Shown: positions 44,553 to 55,602, counted from the first letter of the stretch. The stretch is 64,000 nt of DNA from Eurosta solidaginis (GCF_040869045.1 NC_090319.1:261036897-261100896); one strand, 5' to 3'. Numbers and translations: made by a program. Notes: generated by a model not told the origin, from the letters alone.

Positions 44553-47156
44553 TTTTTATACTCAGTTGAGCAGAGCTCACAGAGTATATTAAGTTTGATT
44601 GGATAACGGTTGGTTGTACATATATAAAGGAATCGAGATAGATATAGACTTCCATATATCAAAATAATCAGGATCGAAAAAAAATTTGATTGAGCCATGT
44701 CCGTCCGTCCGTCCGTCCGTTAACACGATAACTTGAGTAAATTTTGGGGTATCTTGATGAAATTTGGTATGTTGATTCCTGGGCACTCATCTCAGATCGC
44801 TATTTAAAATGAACGATATCGGACTATAACCACGCCCACTTTTTCGATATCGAAAATTTCGAAAAACAGAAAAAATGCGATAATTCATTGCCAAAGGCCG
44901 TTAAAGCGATGAAACTTGGCAGATGGGTTGACGTTATGACACAGAATAGAAAATTAGAAAGATTTTGGACAATGGGCGTGGCGCCGCCCACTTTTACAAG
45001 AAGGTAATTTAAAAGTTTTGCAAGCTGTAATTTGGCAGTCGTTGAAGATATCATGATGAAATTTGGCAGGAACGCTACTACTATTACTATATATGTGCTA
45101 AATAAAAATTAGCAAAATTGGATGAAGAACACGCCCACTTTTTAAAAAAAATTTTTTTTTAATTCAAATTTTAACAAAAAATTTAATATCTTTACTGTAT
45201 ATAAGTAAATTAAGTCAAAATTCAACTCCTGTAATGATATGATGCAACAAAATACAAAAATAAAAGAAAATTTCAAAATGGGCGTGGCTCCGTCCAGTTT
45301 CATTTAGTTTGTCTAGAATACTTTTAATGCCATAAGTCGAACAAAAATTTACCAATCCTTCTCAAATTTGGTAGGGACATAGACCCTATGACGGTAACTG
45401 TTCTCTGTGAAAATGGGCGAAATCGGTGGAAGCCACGCCCAGTTTTTATACACAGTCCACCGTCTGTCCTTCCGCTCGGCCGTTAACACAATAACTTGAG
45501 CAAACAACGATATATCTTTACTAAACTTAGCCCACCTACTTATCTGAACTCACTTTATCTTGGTATAAAAAATTGCCGAAAACCGACCATAACCACGCCC
45601 ACTTTATCGATATCGAAAATTACGAAAAATGAAAAAAATGACATAATTCTATACCAAATACGAAAAAAGGGAAAGGGATGAAACATGGTAACTGGATTGT
45701 TTTATTGACGCAAAATATAACTTTGGAAATAACTTTGTAAAATGGGTGTGACACCTACCATATTAAGTAGAAGAAAATGAGAAAGTTTTGCAGGGCGAAA
45801 TCAAAAGCCCTTGGAATCTTGGCAGGAATACTGTTAGTGGTATTGCATATATAAATAAATTAGCAGTACCCGACAGATGATTTTCTGGATCACCTGGTCC
45901 ACATTTTGGTCGATATCGCGAGAACACCTTCACATATACATCTAAGGGCCACTCGCTTTTAAAACCCTCATTAATACCTTTAATTTGATATCCATATCGT
46001 ACAAACACATTCTAGAGTCACCCCTGGCCCACCCTAATGGCGATATCTCGAAAAGGCGTCCACCTATAGACCTAATGCCCACTCCCTCTTAAAATGCTCT
46101 GTAACACCTTTCGTTTGATACCCATATCGTACAAACATTCTAGAGTCACCTCTGGCCCACCCTAATGGCGATATCTCGAAAAGACGTCCACCTATAGACC
46201 TAATGTCCACTCCCTCTCAAAAGGCTCAGTAACACCTTTCGTTTTATACCCATATCGTACAAACATTCTAGAGTCACCCCTGGCCCACCCTATTGGCGAT
46301 GTCTCGAAAAGGCCTCCACCTATAGACCTAATGCCCACTCCCTCTTAAAATGCTCAGTAACACATTTCGTTTGAAACCCATATCGTACAAACATTCTAGA
46401 GTCACCCCTGTCCCACCCTAATGGCGATATCTCGAAAAGGCGTCCACCTATAGACCTAATGCCCACTCCCTCTTAAAATGCTCAGTAACACCTTTCGTTT
46501 GATACCCATATCGTACAAACATTCTAGAGTCACCCTTGGTCCACCTTTATGGCGATATCTCGAAAAGGCGTCCACCTATAGAACTAAGGATTACTCCCTT
46601 TTAAAATACTCATTACTACCTTTCATTTAATACCCATATCGTACAAACACATTCTAGAGTAACCCTGGCCCACCCTAATGGCGATATCTCTAAAAGGCGT
46701 CCACCTATAGACCTAATTCCCACTCCCTCTTAAAATGCTCAGTAACACCTTTCGTTTGATACCCACATCGTATAAACATTCTAGAGTCATCCCTGGCCCA
46801 CCCTAATGGCGACATTTCGAAAAGGCGTCCACCTATAGACCTATTGCCCACTCCCTCTTAAAATGCTCAGTAACACTTTTCGTTTGATACCCATATCGTA
46901 CAAACAAATTCTAGAGTCAGCCCTGGTCCACCTTTATGGCGATATCCCTAAATGGCGTCCATCCATAGAACTATGGCCTACTCTCTCTTAAAATACTCTT
47001 TAATACCTTCCATTTGATACACATGTCATACAACCACATTCCAGGGTTCCCTAGGTTCATTTTCCTACATGGTGATTTTCCTTATTTTGTCTCCATAGCT
47101 CTCAACTGAGTATGTAATGTTCGGTTGCACCCGAACTTAGCCTTCCCTACTTGTTT
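44553..47156 (+). mobile_element. Helentron-like element, copy 3
   Basis: Subterminal repeats lie at 44558-44570 and 47101-47113, the GTCC run at about 44699-44720, and the hairpin GTTCGG-TTGCAC-CCGAAC at 47119-47136; the end is near 47156. The left body is close to copy 2, including the same internal box spacing. The minisatellite has about nine units (45880-47030). Confidence 0.78.
45880..47030 (+). repeat. ~128-bp minisatellite in copy 3
   Basis: About nine units of the same repeat as in copies 1, 2 and 4. Confidence 0.8.
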
Positions 47157-47299
47157 ATGCATACATTAGACTGGATGATGGAAAAAAGGCTGTGATAAAA
47201 GTGGCGTGAAACCAGATTTTTTGTATCCCTCTAAAGTCAGTCAATTGAAATTAAATTTTTAAGATTGTAATATCAAGAAATCCCTCTATGATAAATTGG

Positions 47300-49120
47300 T
47301 AAAGAGATATAGTTTCCGGTTCAAGTTCCGTTTTCTTTCATATCCCTATTTCTTTCCTATTATTTTTCGTTTTTCATTTCCAGTTATAGTTTATTTTTTG
47401 GTTTTAGTTTCCTTTTCCTCTTCCAGTTTCTTTTTAGTTAAAATTTTTTTCCGCTCTTTCATTTGTTTCCCGTTCCAACTTTTATCTCCTCTTCAAGTTT
47501 CGTGTTCTGTCTTAGTTTCCTTTTTTCTCCCTGTTTTTTTGTTTCCTGTTCCAGTTTCGTTCGCAGTTCCGATCTCGTTTTCCTCTTGCAGTTTCGATTA
47601 CAATTTCAGTTTCGCTTTTCTGTTTTGCTTAATATTCCAATTTCTATTTCGATACCAGTTTCTTTTACCGCTTCTAGTTTTACTTTCTGTTCTATTCTCG
47701 TTTTTAGTTCCAGTCTCCTTTTCCTCTTCCAGTTTTGTTTTCTGTTCTAGCCTCGTTTTTGGTTCTAGTTTCTTTTTCCCCTCTCGGTTCCGTTTCCGGC
47801 GTCCTTTTTCATCCGGTTGGAGCGTTGTTTTGGGATCCAGTTTCGTATGCAAATCTAGTTTCGCCTTTGTTTTCGGTTACAGGTTTACTTTACGTTTTAG
47901 AAAGTTTCATTTCCGAAACGCTTTTGTTTCCCGTTACTGGTTTCGTTTTCCTGTCTTACTTTCGTTTACATTTTTATTTCCACTCCAGATTCCGTTCCAG
48001 CTAAACTTCTGTGCAGTGTCGTTTCTTTTAAAGTTTTTACTGTTCCAATTTTATAACCATTCCAATATATATAGCTCCCATGCAGTGTCATTTCTATCAA
48101 AAATTTTTCAGTTTCATTTCCGTTCCAGTTTAACTTCTGTGCAGTTTAATTTCTATTTAAGTTTTTTTGTGTTCCAGATTCATTTCGGTTCAAGATTCAT
48201 TTCCTGTCCAGTAAAACTTCCGTGCAGTCTCATTTCTTTTAAGGATTTTTCTGTCCAAGTTTCATTTCCTTTCCAGTTTAACTTTAGTGCAGTGTAATTT
48301 CTATTTAAGTTTTATTCTGTCCCATTTTCATTTCCGTTCCAATTTAACTGCCGTGCAGGGTAAATTTCAATCGAATTTGGTTTTGTTCCAGCTTAATTTC
48401 CGTTCCAGTTTTATCTCAATTCCATTTAAACTTCCGTGCAGTGTCAACTCTTCTTAAGTTTTTTCCGTTCCATTTATTTCCATTTTAGTTAAACTCCCGT
48501 GTAGTGTTATATATGCACTTTAATATTCTTTCTAGTTTCTTTTTAGTTTTTTCTAGTTTTTTTTTTCTGTTCCAATTCCATTTCCGTTCAAGTTTAATTT
48601 TCATTCCAGTTTTGTTTGCATTCCAGTTCTAAAGTTTTTCTGTTCCAGTTTCATTTCAGTTTCAGTTGTATCTCCATTCCAGTTAAATTTCCGTACAGTT
48701 GCACTCCTAGAGTTTTTTCTATTCCAGTTTCATTTCGGTACCAGTTTTATTTCAGTACAGTTCAACTTCCCTACAGTGTCATTTCTTTATAAGTTTTTTC
48801 TGTTCCAATTTCATTTCCGTTCCTTTTTATTTCCATTCCAGTTAAATTTCCGTACAGCCCCATTTCTTCTAAAGATTTTTTCTGTGTCAGTTTCATTCCC
48901 TATCCAGTTGTATCTCCATTCCAGTTAAACTTCCGTACAGTGTCATTTCTTCTAAAGTTGTTTTCTGTTCTAGTTTCAATCCTGTTCTATCTCCATTCAA
49001 TTTAAACTTCTCTTTACTTTCATTTTTTTTCTGTTCCAATTTCATTTCCATAGCAGATTAATTTCCGTTCCAACTTCGTTTCCATTTTTTACTCTTCCAG
49101 TTTCTTTTACGATCTTTAGT
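47300..49120 (+). repeat. Pyrimidine-rich GTTCCAGTTTCATTTCC array
   Basis: About 1.8 kb of almost purely T/C-rich plus strand built from 10-18-base motifs such as GTTCCAGTTTC and TTTTCTGTTCC. From 48000 on, a longer unit is visible: the CCGTGCAGTGTCATTT phrase recurs at about 48012, 48081, 48141, 48213, 48286, 48354, 48437 and 48501, and again (as CGTACAG) at 48695-48936, roughly every 60-85 bp. The 333-codon open frame across 47296-48297 is a consequence of the repeat (Ser/Phe/Val only) and not a gene. Confidence 0.82.
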
Positions 49121-49537
49121 TAACCATGGAACATTCGCTAGTGCTATATAACATTCAGCTTGAATATCATTTGAATTTAAATCAGTCTAATGATTACATT
49201 TTTCTGTTGTAGTACATGTTTTTACTGATATTTCATCAAGCACACTTCGGGTGTTGATTCAGTTACTTTCCATCATGTGGTTTCTATGCATTTTTAAGCA
49301 AGTGTACATTATGATGCACTTCGAATGACATTTGCCGTAACAATACTGATGATGTTATTGTTAAAAAAATCGAATTCCATATTTTATTTTCTTTCGAATC
49401 ATTTTACTCAGCACAAATTGTGATCCCAAAAGGCATAAATTGAATTGACTTAGAAGTACGGTTAAGGGTGAATGCTAGAGAAAAACATTTATTTTTGGAA
49501 TCTCAAATTTACTTTTTATTTTTTGTATATTTATTTA
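49121..49537. other. AT-rich spacer
   Basis: No gene or repeat recognised before the Helitron 5' end. Confidence 0.4.
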
Positions 49538-49742
49538 TCTATATATATAAAAACGAATCGTGGTGAGTGTATGTTCGGATGCTTAAAACTTGAAAACTAC
49601 TGGACCGACTTTTATAAAATTGTGTAGGTATATTATATAGGTACCCGAATAGGCTATAGGCTATATTTAATACCGCTGGGTGGCTAGGGTCCTGAGACCA
49701 AAAAGTGGACCCGGGTACCACTAGAATGTGTTTATACAATAT

Positions 49743-50743
49743 TGTAACGATTTTACTTGCAAATCCCCTTATTTGCAATCTTATGCCAACGTTCGTATCG
49801 CTAAACTGTTGAATAAATAACTCCAATATTGAATAATGGAAACTGACCTTTATTAAAGTACTTCACAATAACACTCAAACTGTGCAACGAATAAAAAAAA
49901 TAAAATAAATGTAAGGCGCGATAACCTCCGAAGAGATCTAAGGCCGAGCTTCTCTTCCAATTTACGTCGTGCTCCTCTTGATTTTCCCTACAAATTGGCC
50001 GGACGGGACCTACATGTTTTATGCCGACTCCGAACGGCATCTGCAAGACAGATGAGTTTTCACTGAGAGCTTTTCATGGCAGAAATACACCCGGAGCGCT
50101 TGCCAAACACTGCCGAGGGGCGACCCCGCTTAGAAAAAATTTCTTCTAATTGAAAAACCTTATTTCTAAAATTTTGATGTTGTTTTGCCCGGGGTGCGAA
50201 CCCAGGGCATACGGTGTGATAGGCGGAGCACGCTACCATTACACCACGGTGGCCGCCAAACGAATAGCTTGCTTAATAACCAAACTGATTGATAGCTCAA
50301 ATGAAACTCTACTATTCAAAATAATACTGCTCTTGCTCGCTAGATAGCGTCTTAGTCGAAACTGCTTGACAACTCAAATCAAACTGAATTCCAGCGCCTC
50401 TACAATTGCCGCCTTTTATACTCTCGGATTTCAACGTTCGCACCTTCTAGGCGCTTCCAGTATCTACTAGTCCAGCAGCTCTCAAACATCTCAGCTGTAA
50501 CTACAATTGCATGATTTTATAGTTTTTCTCATTGCATACTTTCAGGAGTATCTCAGATATATGCATGTGTTTGTGCATTGACTCTCCGCTGCTCGTATAC
50601 GTACATGGTACATATGTGTAGACGTAATTATTGTTTCGTTTATGTAGATACATAATGATTGATCTATGGATGTGAATTCACGTCACTGCTTAGCATCGGC
50701 TTAGAGACGATAGCATCGCTCAGTGCTGCTAACATTCGTTACA
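49743..50743 (-). mobile_element. Solo LTR containing a SINE
   Basis: Bounded by TGTAACG...CGTTACA, i.e. TG...CA ends, with a 4-bp direct repeat ATAT on each side (49739-49742 and 50744-50747). On the minus strand it has a TATAAAAG box (about 50417-50424) and a TTAATAAAGG polyadenylation-type signal (about 49852-49861), the U3-R-U5 order of an LTR. The sequence is related to 61697-62209 ('ctaaactgttgaataaat' and 'ctgctaac' ends). No internal retrotransposon genes remain, so it is a recombined solo LTR. The superfamily (gypsy or Pao) is open. Confidence 0.72.
49894..50258 (-). mobile_element. tRNA-derived SINE, best copy
   Basis: 365 bp with an 8-bp duplication AACGAATA at 49886-49893 and 50259-50266. 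On the minus strand the head has an A box TGGTGTAATGGTAGCGTG and a B box GGGTTCGCACCCCGGGC. A ~200-bp body includes 'ctcatctgtcttgcagatg', and the end reads 'cgcgccttacatttatttt' with a T-rich rather than A-rich tail. The head is tRNA-derived, so transcription would be by RNA polymerase III. Not a functional tRNA gene: no complete cloverleaf is seen. Confidence 0.85.
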
Positions 50744-50861
50744 ATATGGATATCAAATGAAAGCTGTTGATGAGTGCTTTACTACTTACTCTGGATGACT
50801 AGGGTCTCGAGATATAGCCAAAAATGTGGACCCGGCTACCAATAGAATGTGTTTATACAAT

Positions 50862-52125
50862 TATTATTATTCCATACTCCATTAGGAGCTTAAGGATTCA
50901 ACAAAAGTTTTCCAATTATCTCTATTTCGTGCTATTTGCCTTAATTCGTTAAACGATTTGCCAGTTTCCTGAAGAACCGTTCTCCTCCAAATCATCTTTG
51001 GTCGGCCCCTGCATCGTGTCCCTGGAGGATTCCAGGTTAAGGTAGCATGTGCAACGTCACTGGTTTGGTTGGTCAGACTCCATAACTCTTCGTTCTATAT
51101 CGTTCTAGGCCACCATATCTGCATTATATTTCTCAAGCAGCGGTTAATGAAGGACTGTAGCTTGGCTTTGGTTTCAGCAGTTACAAGCCAAGTTTCCGAG
51201 CCGTACAACAAAACAGACTTAACAATGCGTTAAAATTTTTTATTTTTGTTTCAGTTCGAAGTTTGTTAGCTCGCCACACACCACGAAGTCTGGCAAAAGC
51301 TCCCCGGGCTTTTTGGATTCGAGCATTTATATCTCTGTTTGCACCACCATCTACGTCGAGAATACTTCCCAAGTATGTAAAGCTTTCGGTATCTGCAACA
51401 TTTTGGCCGTCAATTGTGAAATTTGCTGAGTTGTTACCTTTAATGCGCATAGACTCGGTTTTTCTTATATTTATTTTCAACCCAAACTTTGACGACTGGT
51501 GATGCAGGTGGTCGAGTTTTGCCTGCATGTGCTGGTGTGTGTGTGATAGCAGGACAATGTCATCTGCGTAATCCAAATCCTCAAGACTGGAGTTAAGTAT
51601 CCAGTTTATGCCCCTATTTTGAGAGTCGGATATTTCAAACACCCAGACCAAGACCACAATAAACAACAGTGGTGATAATATACACACCTGCTTGCCACCT
51701 GTAGTCGATTCAAATGCATTGCTTAGTTTCCCATTATGCAGCACTCTGCATTTTGAAGTTTCATAGCTTTTCCTTATAATGTTAATAATTTTTTGAGGAA
51801 CTCCATTTCTCTGCAAGCAAAGCCAGATGCAGTCCCTTTTAATTGAATCAAAAGCTTTATCATAGTCTACGAAAATTGCATACAACGTGCTGTTGTACTC
51901 AATGCATTGTTCTATGATAGCTCGCATAGCGTTAATGTTGTCAATACAAGAGCAATTAGGACGAAAACCAGACTTGCTTTCGTAGACGTTCGTTTAGAGG
52001 CTGAACGATGCGTTCCAATATAATCTTTTTGAAGACTTTGCTCACCACAGGGGCAAGCCCAATGCCTCTCCAATTGTTGCAGTCAGTTAAATCGCGGCTA
52101 TGGTATTATATGAGAATAATTTCTT
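50862..52125 (-). pseudogene. RTE-type LINE fragment: RT and C-terminal domain
   Basis: The minus-strand frame 51927-51181 has motif A YAIFVDYDKAFDSIKRD, a degenerate motif B (GGKQVCILSPLLF; expected RQG is replaced), motif C LDYADDIVLLSH, and ESFTYLGSILDVDGGANRDI. Upstream to about 52125, DCNNWRGIGLAP and VVSKVFKKIILERI lie in other frames. Downstream to 50870 come LLYGSETWLVTAETK, GRPKMIWRR and NWKTFVESL, before an (AAT)n end. The endonuclease is missing. Breaks: frameshift near 51950 and stops after 51181. It is inserted in, or was captured by, the Helitron. Confidence 0.78.
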
Positions 52126-53199
52126 TTTCATGCTCGCGTATTACGCACAGTGTTGAATAGCAGCAACTCTCGATTACAGATGTCGCCCGCTCATGCTACA
52201 ATATTCGTAGGTTGCATTATATGACTAGCAGCAAATAGTCTTTAAATATAAGATGGTGCATTGTAGAGTTCTAGAAACGGCTGTAAGAGAAATTCACCAT
52301 ACCTTTTGCATGCTGTCCGCCTGATTTTTTAAGGCTGTATAACTCTGTAATTTATTTTGCCTTTGGAAAAATGACCTATTTGAAAATAAGCTGGCTGAAA
52401 AATATTGGCATAACAGCTTAAGTTAAATCAACAATTGAAAATCTCAGCCAGCGATTTGTAAAAAAAGCTAATTTGTCTATTTGTTTCTTATTTGATCGAT
52501 ATAGGGTGTGTTCGTGCTGCAGCAGTATTACGTTTTATAACAGCGCATAACGTTCTTCAGCAAAATTTGAGCGCCTTTGTTGAACGAAATGTTGGAAAAT
52601 CTATTGATCATCGCTAGGAAATTAGCGACATTCCATCAACTAAGTAGCATTGTAGTAATACCAGTGTTATTATTTGGCTGCTCAAACACACCCATATTAA
52701 TTGTGCATTAAATCTAAAATATAAAACTCAAAAATGACTCCGGTTGTTATGTACGCAGGTTTATTTGGTTCAATGTCACAGCCAATAATAGCCAAAGCCA
52801 TAATAATTTACATGGGTCATCAATTCTATCTCTGATTCAAAAGCTGAACTACCAGCGCTACTTTCATCAGCTCAGTGTCATAATTGCCAGCAGCGCCAAT
52901 AACACCAAACTCGTGCCTGACACACAAAAATCGTTTCACTCAATAGCGCAAGTGAAATGTACTACACACTCACTACTGAGTAGCGTCAAAAATTCGCTTG
53001 GAGTCATTGAGCTACCATTGAGCTGGCGCCGGCATTGGCGCTGGCGCCATGCAATTTACATCACTAAAATTGCGCGAACTTTTTTAATCCAGCTGGTGAA
53101 AACGAAGCAGAGGCAAAACGTATGGTGAATTCCTGTCGCAGCCGTCCCACTTTGTGGCGAATGAACGACTCTACAATGCTCCCTCTTATTAATCTACTC
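52126..53199. other. Helitron interior without a recognisable gene
   Basis: Includes a GGCGC-rich near-palindrome around 53020-53050 ('gagctggcgccggcattgg'). Presumably the body from which the rest of the Rep/helicase gene has been lost or has decayed. Confidence 0.35.
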
Positions 53200-53889
53200 T
53201 CTTTGATGAAAACCATATTAACCTAACTTGGTTGAGTGAACGCGCAATCTTAGCAGCCAAAAATAGTGATGTTTATGAGTTATATTGGACGATCCAAAAC
53301 CAAAATCCGGGAGAACTACACTCCTACAAATCAATCGATCGAATTGATAATGAGGAGGATACAGTAACTTATCCTACAGAATTTTTAAATTCTTTGATTA
53401 GCCTGGAATGCCCCCTCATCATTTGCGTCTCAAAGTTGGATCTGTAGTCATTATGCTTCGTAATCTGCATGCACCAAAACTGTGTAATGGAACAAGATTG
53501 ACTGTAACCAAGCTTATGAGCAATTTGATAATGGCCAAGCTTTTAAAAAGACAGTTCAAGGGAGAGGAATGCCTGATTCCGAGAATACCCTGACTTCAAA
53601 TGAGTTGCCGTTTCAGTTTAGGCGCATTCAGTTTCCAGTGAAATTTGCTTATGAGATGACCATTAACAAGTCACAAGAACAGTCGTTGCAAGTCTGTGGC
53701 ATAAATTTAGAGATGCCATGCTTTTCAGACGGCCAACTATATGTAGCGTGTTCCCGAGTTGGGAAACCATCAGCACTTTTTATTTACGCTTCAGATCAGA
53801 AAACTAAAAATGTTGTGTATCGTGCAGCTAAGCACACTAATTACTCTGCCCTTTTTATAGGGTGCAATAAGATGAATAGAATTCAATGA
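53200..53889 (+). pseudogene. Helitron Pif1-type helicase, C-terminal fragment
   Basis: Three plus-strand frames (53232-53447, 53408-53593, 53569-53889) join into the end of the Helitron helicase: WLSERAILAAKNSDVYEL, TVTYPTEFLNSL, HHLRLKVGSVVIMLRNLHAP, CNGTRLTV, CLIPRIP, then FPVKFAYEMTINKSQEQSLQ and QLYVACSRVGKPSALF. These include the conserved C-terminal helicase motifs (TINKsQ.QSL and YVACSRV). The invariant TINKAQGQ is changed to TINKSQEQ. Two frameshifts separate the pieces; the Walker A region and Rep domain are absent. Confidence 0.85.
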
Positions 53890-54054
53890 TACAATATTTA
53901 ATTTAATTTTATTTTCTGAAAAAAATATACTTAGCGTTGTGAATTTAATTCAAATCATAATTTTAATAAATTTATAAACTTAGTTATTAGCAATCACAAA
54001 TTTCTAACCAAAACTAGAAGTCTCGAAATTATTTCATTAAAACAATATATTTTG

Positions 54055-54084
54055 GGCAAAACGAAGTTTGCCGGGGTCAGCTAG
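54055..54084 (+). other. Helitron 3' terminal hairpin and CTAG end
   Basis: GGCAAA (54055-54060) pairs perfectly with TTTGCC (54067-54072). CTAG at 54081-54084 is the replication-stop end in Helitron models. Confidence 0.82.
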
Positions 54085-54489
54085 TATTTATATATATTTC
54101 GATTCAAAATTTTTTATTTTTATTTTAAGGATAGTTGTTGTTATATAATATTATTGGAATGTGCATTTTGTATGCAAAGTATGTTGAACAATTTTCTTAG
54201 TTAGATTAATATGTATGTGTTGTTATTATAAGCTTAAAATGTTATGTTCTCTCATGTATACACGTGAGTGAGTGAATACAAAAATTATATATTGGTTGGC
54301 ATTGAAAATAGCACATAAAAAATCTATAATATAGAAACTAAGAATGTGAAGCTTAATGAATTTGCTTTCGAATAGAGTTAAAATGAGAATTGTATGTTCA
54401 GCGTTAGCGGAAGCTTAACCCATGAAATAAAACAAATGTGGAAACCGAGAAATCGTGTAGTTTACTGTAAATATGCAAGTATAATACTC
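54085..54489. other. AT-rich spacer
   Basis: No gene recognised. Confidence 0.4.
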
Positions 54490-55110
54490 AGAAACTAACG
54501 TTTCTTAAATGGTTGTGAAAATAGTCCCGAAATGATAGTCCCAAGCTATTCCCGAAATGATGCCGAAATCAGTCCACTAACCATCGAAAGATAATAAAAT
54601 AGTTGCCGAAAATTTTCGGAAACAGGTCTGAAATAGTCCCGAAATATATCCCAAATGATTCTGAACACATTCCCAAAATTGTCCACAAATTTAAAATAAT
54701 TATTCCAAGAAAGTTTTGGATTGCGCATGGATACCGGAATGGTACAGGAACGATCCCAAAATAACCCCCAAAACTTTCCCCAAAAAGGCCCAGCGCTCCA
54801 TTATTCAAGTATAATTACAAGTAAAGGTGCAAAAAGTTTCTAATATAATTTTTTTATGGTTAGAGTCTTTGGGAAATTGGCCCTAAATGATCCCAGAAAC
54901 AATTTAGCTTTGATTCTCAAATAGTTTCGAGCTAGCTTCGAAAATCATTGAGATAGAATTGAAAACAACCCTTCAGTAGCTCCGAACTGATCACGAAATG
55001 AGCTTGAAATGTTTCGTAGATAGTCCCAAAATTATTCCAAGCGAACGCTGAGTGATACCAAAATAATCTCGAAGTAGTTCTAAAATGATCTCGAAATAGT
55101 TACTAGGTAA
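54490..55110 (+). repeat. Degenerate ATCCCGAAATAGTCCCGAAAT repeat
   Basis: 'agtcccgaaatgatagtccc', 'aatagtcccgaaatatatcc' and 'gatctcgaaatagtt' show a 10-12-base motif, (A/T)GATCCCGAAAT, repeated with decay across about 600 bp. The two minus-strand frames here are repeat artefacts. It is the same motif as 35905-36130 on the opposite strand. Confidence 0.55.
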
Positions 55111-55427
55111 GAAAATAATATTTTTGCTTTCAACTTTTAAATTTCTCTTTTATTTGCTTATTTCATTTTTTACCCACATCCAATTTGGTATCAGATTGCC
55201 CTTACATCAGGTTAGCAATATACAATGTCCAAAAAAAAGTCTATAAAAGTCGTATAACAACAAGTCGTGCTTTGATCGAGTCTTTTTGTGTACAGATCGA
55301 TCATCGCTAGTTCGAATCAAACTATTGGAAGAAAAGGCTTCGAAGAGACTTACAGGATAGCAGGCCTCGCCTTGCCCGTTCTTATTTCGCGTTGTTTTAT
55401 TTTTCCCATATATATTTTATAAATAAA
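55111..55427. other. AT-rich spacer
   Basis: No gene recognised. Confidence 0.4.
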
Positions 55428-55602
55428 ACAAGTAAGGATGGGACTGTCTTCGGCTGTGCCGAAGACTTCATACCTTTCATGAATGGGGCTGAACAATAAT
55501 CTTATCCCGTTCGTAATCTCCGAATAATCGGATGTATAAGATAAGAAATATATAGTGAACAGATCTACACACCTAAACGATTTCTAGGATAAATATAAAA
55601 TA
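55428..55602 (-). mobile_element. 3' end of a second Helentron-like family
   Basis: Read on the plus strand the boundary is ACAAGTAAGGA (55428-55438), followed by a perfect 9-bp hairpin GTCTTCGGC-TGT-GCCGAAGAC (55446-55466) and 'ttcatacct'. The four large copies have the same order (AGTAAGGA, a hairpin GTTCGG/CCGAAC, CATACTC), but the hairpin and body differ, so this is a related family represented here only by a ~175-bp 3' piece, directly abutting copy 4. Confidence 0.6.

Larger units (their letters stand above)
49538..54084 (+). mobile_element. Helitron with nested insertions
   Basis: The left end is TCTATATATATAAAAACG (49538), preceded by A. The right end has a hairpin GGCAAA-acgaag-TTTGCC (54055-54072), 8 bases, then CTAG (54081-54084) followed by T. 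5' TC, 3' hairpin plus CTRR, and insertion between A and T are the defining Helitron features. Inside are a 5' repeat region, a solo LTR with a SINE, an RTE-type fragment, and the C-terminal end of the Pif1-type helicase. The Rep (HUH) domain is missing, so this copy cannot move itself. Confidence 0.85.

Noticed and set aside
44001..44655. Overlapping minus-strand ORFs of 79-106 codons
   Set aside because: Hydrophobic or low-complexity peptides crossing into the 5' end of a Helentron-like element; no motif.
47296..48297. 333-codon open frame
   Set aside because: It lies in a pyrimidine-only repeat; the peptide is Ser/Phe/Val/Leu low complexity with no domain, and other frames of the same repeat are open too.
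50150..50258. tRNA gene
   Set aside because: A/B boxes are present, but the sequence is followed by a SINE body, bounded by a TSD and repeated elsewhere; no complete cloverleaf.
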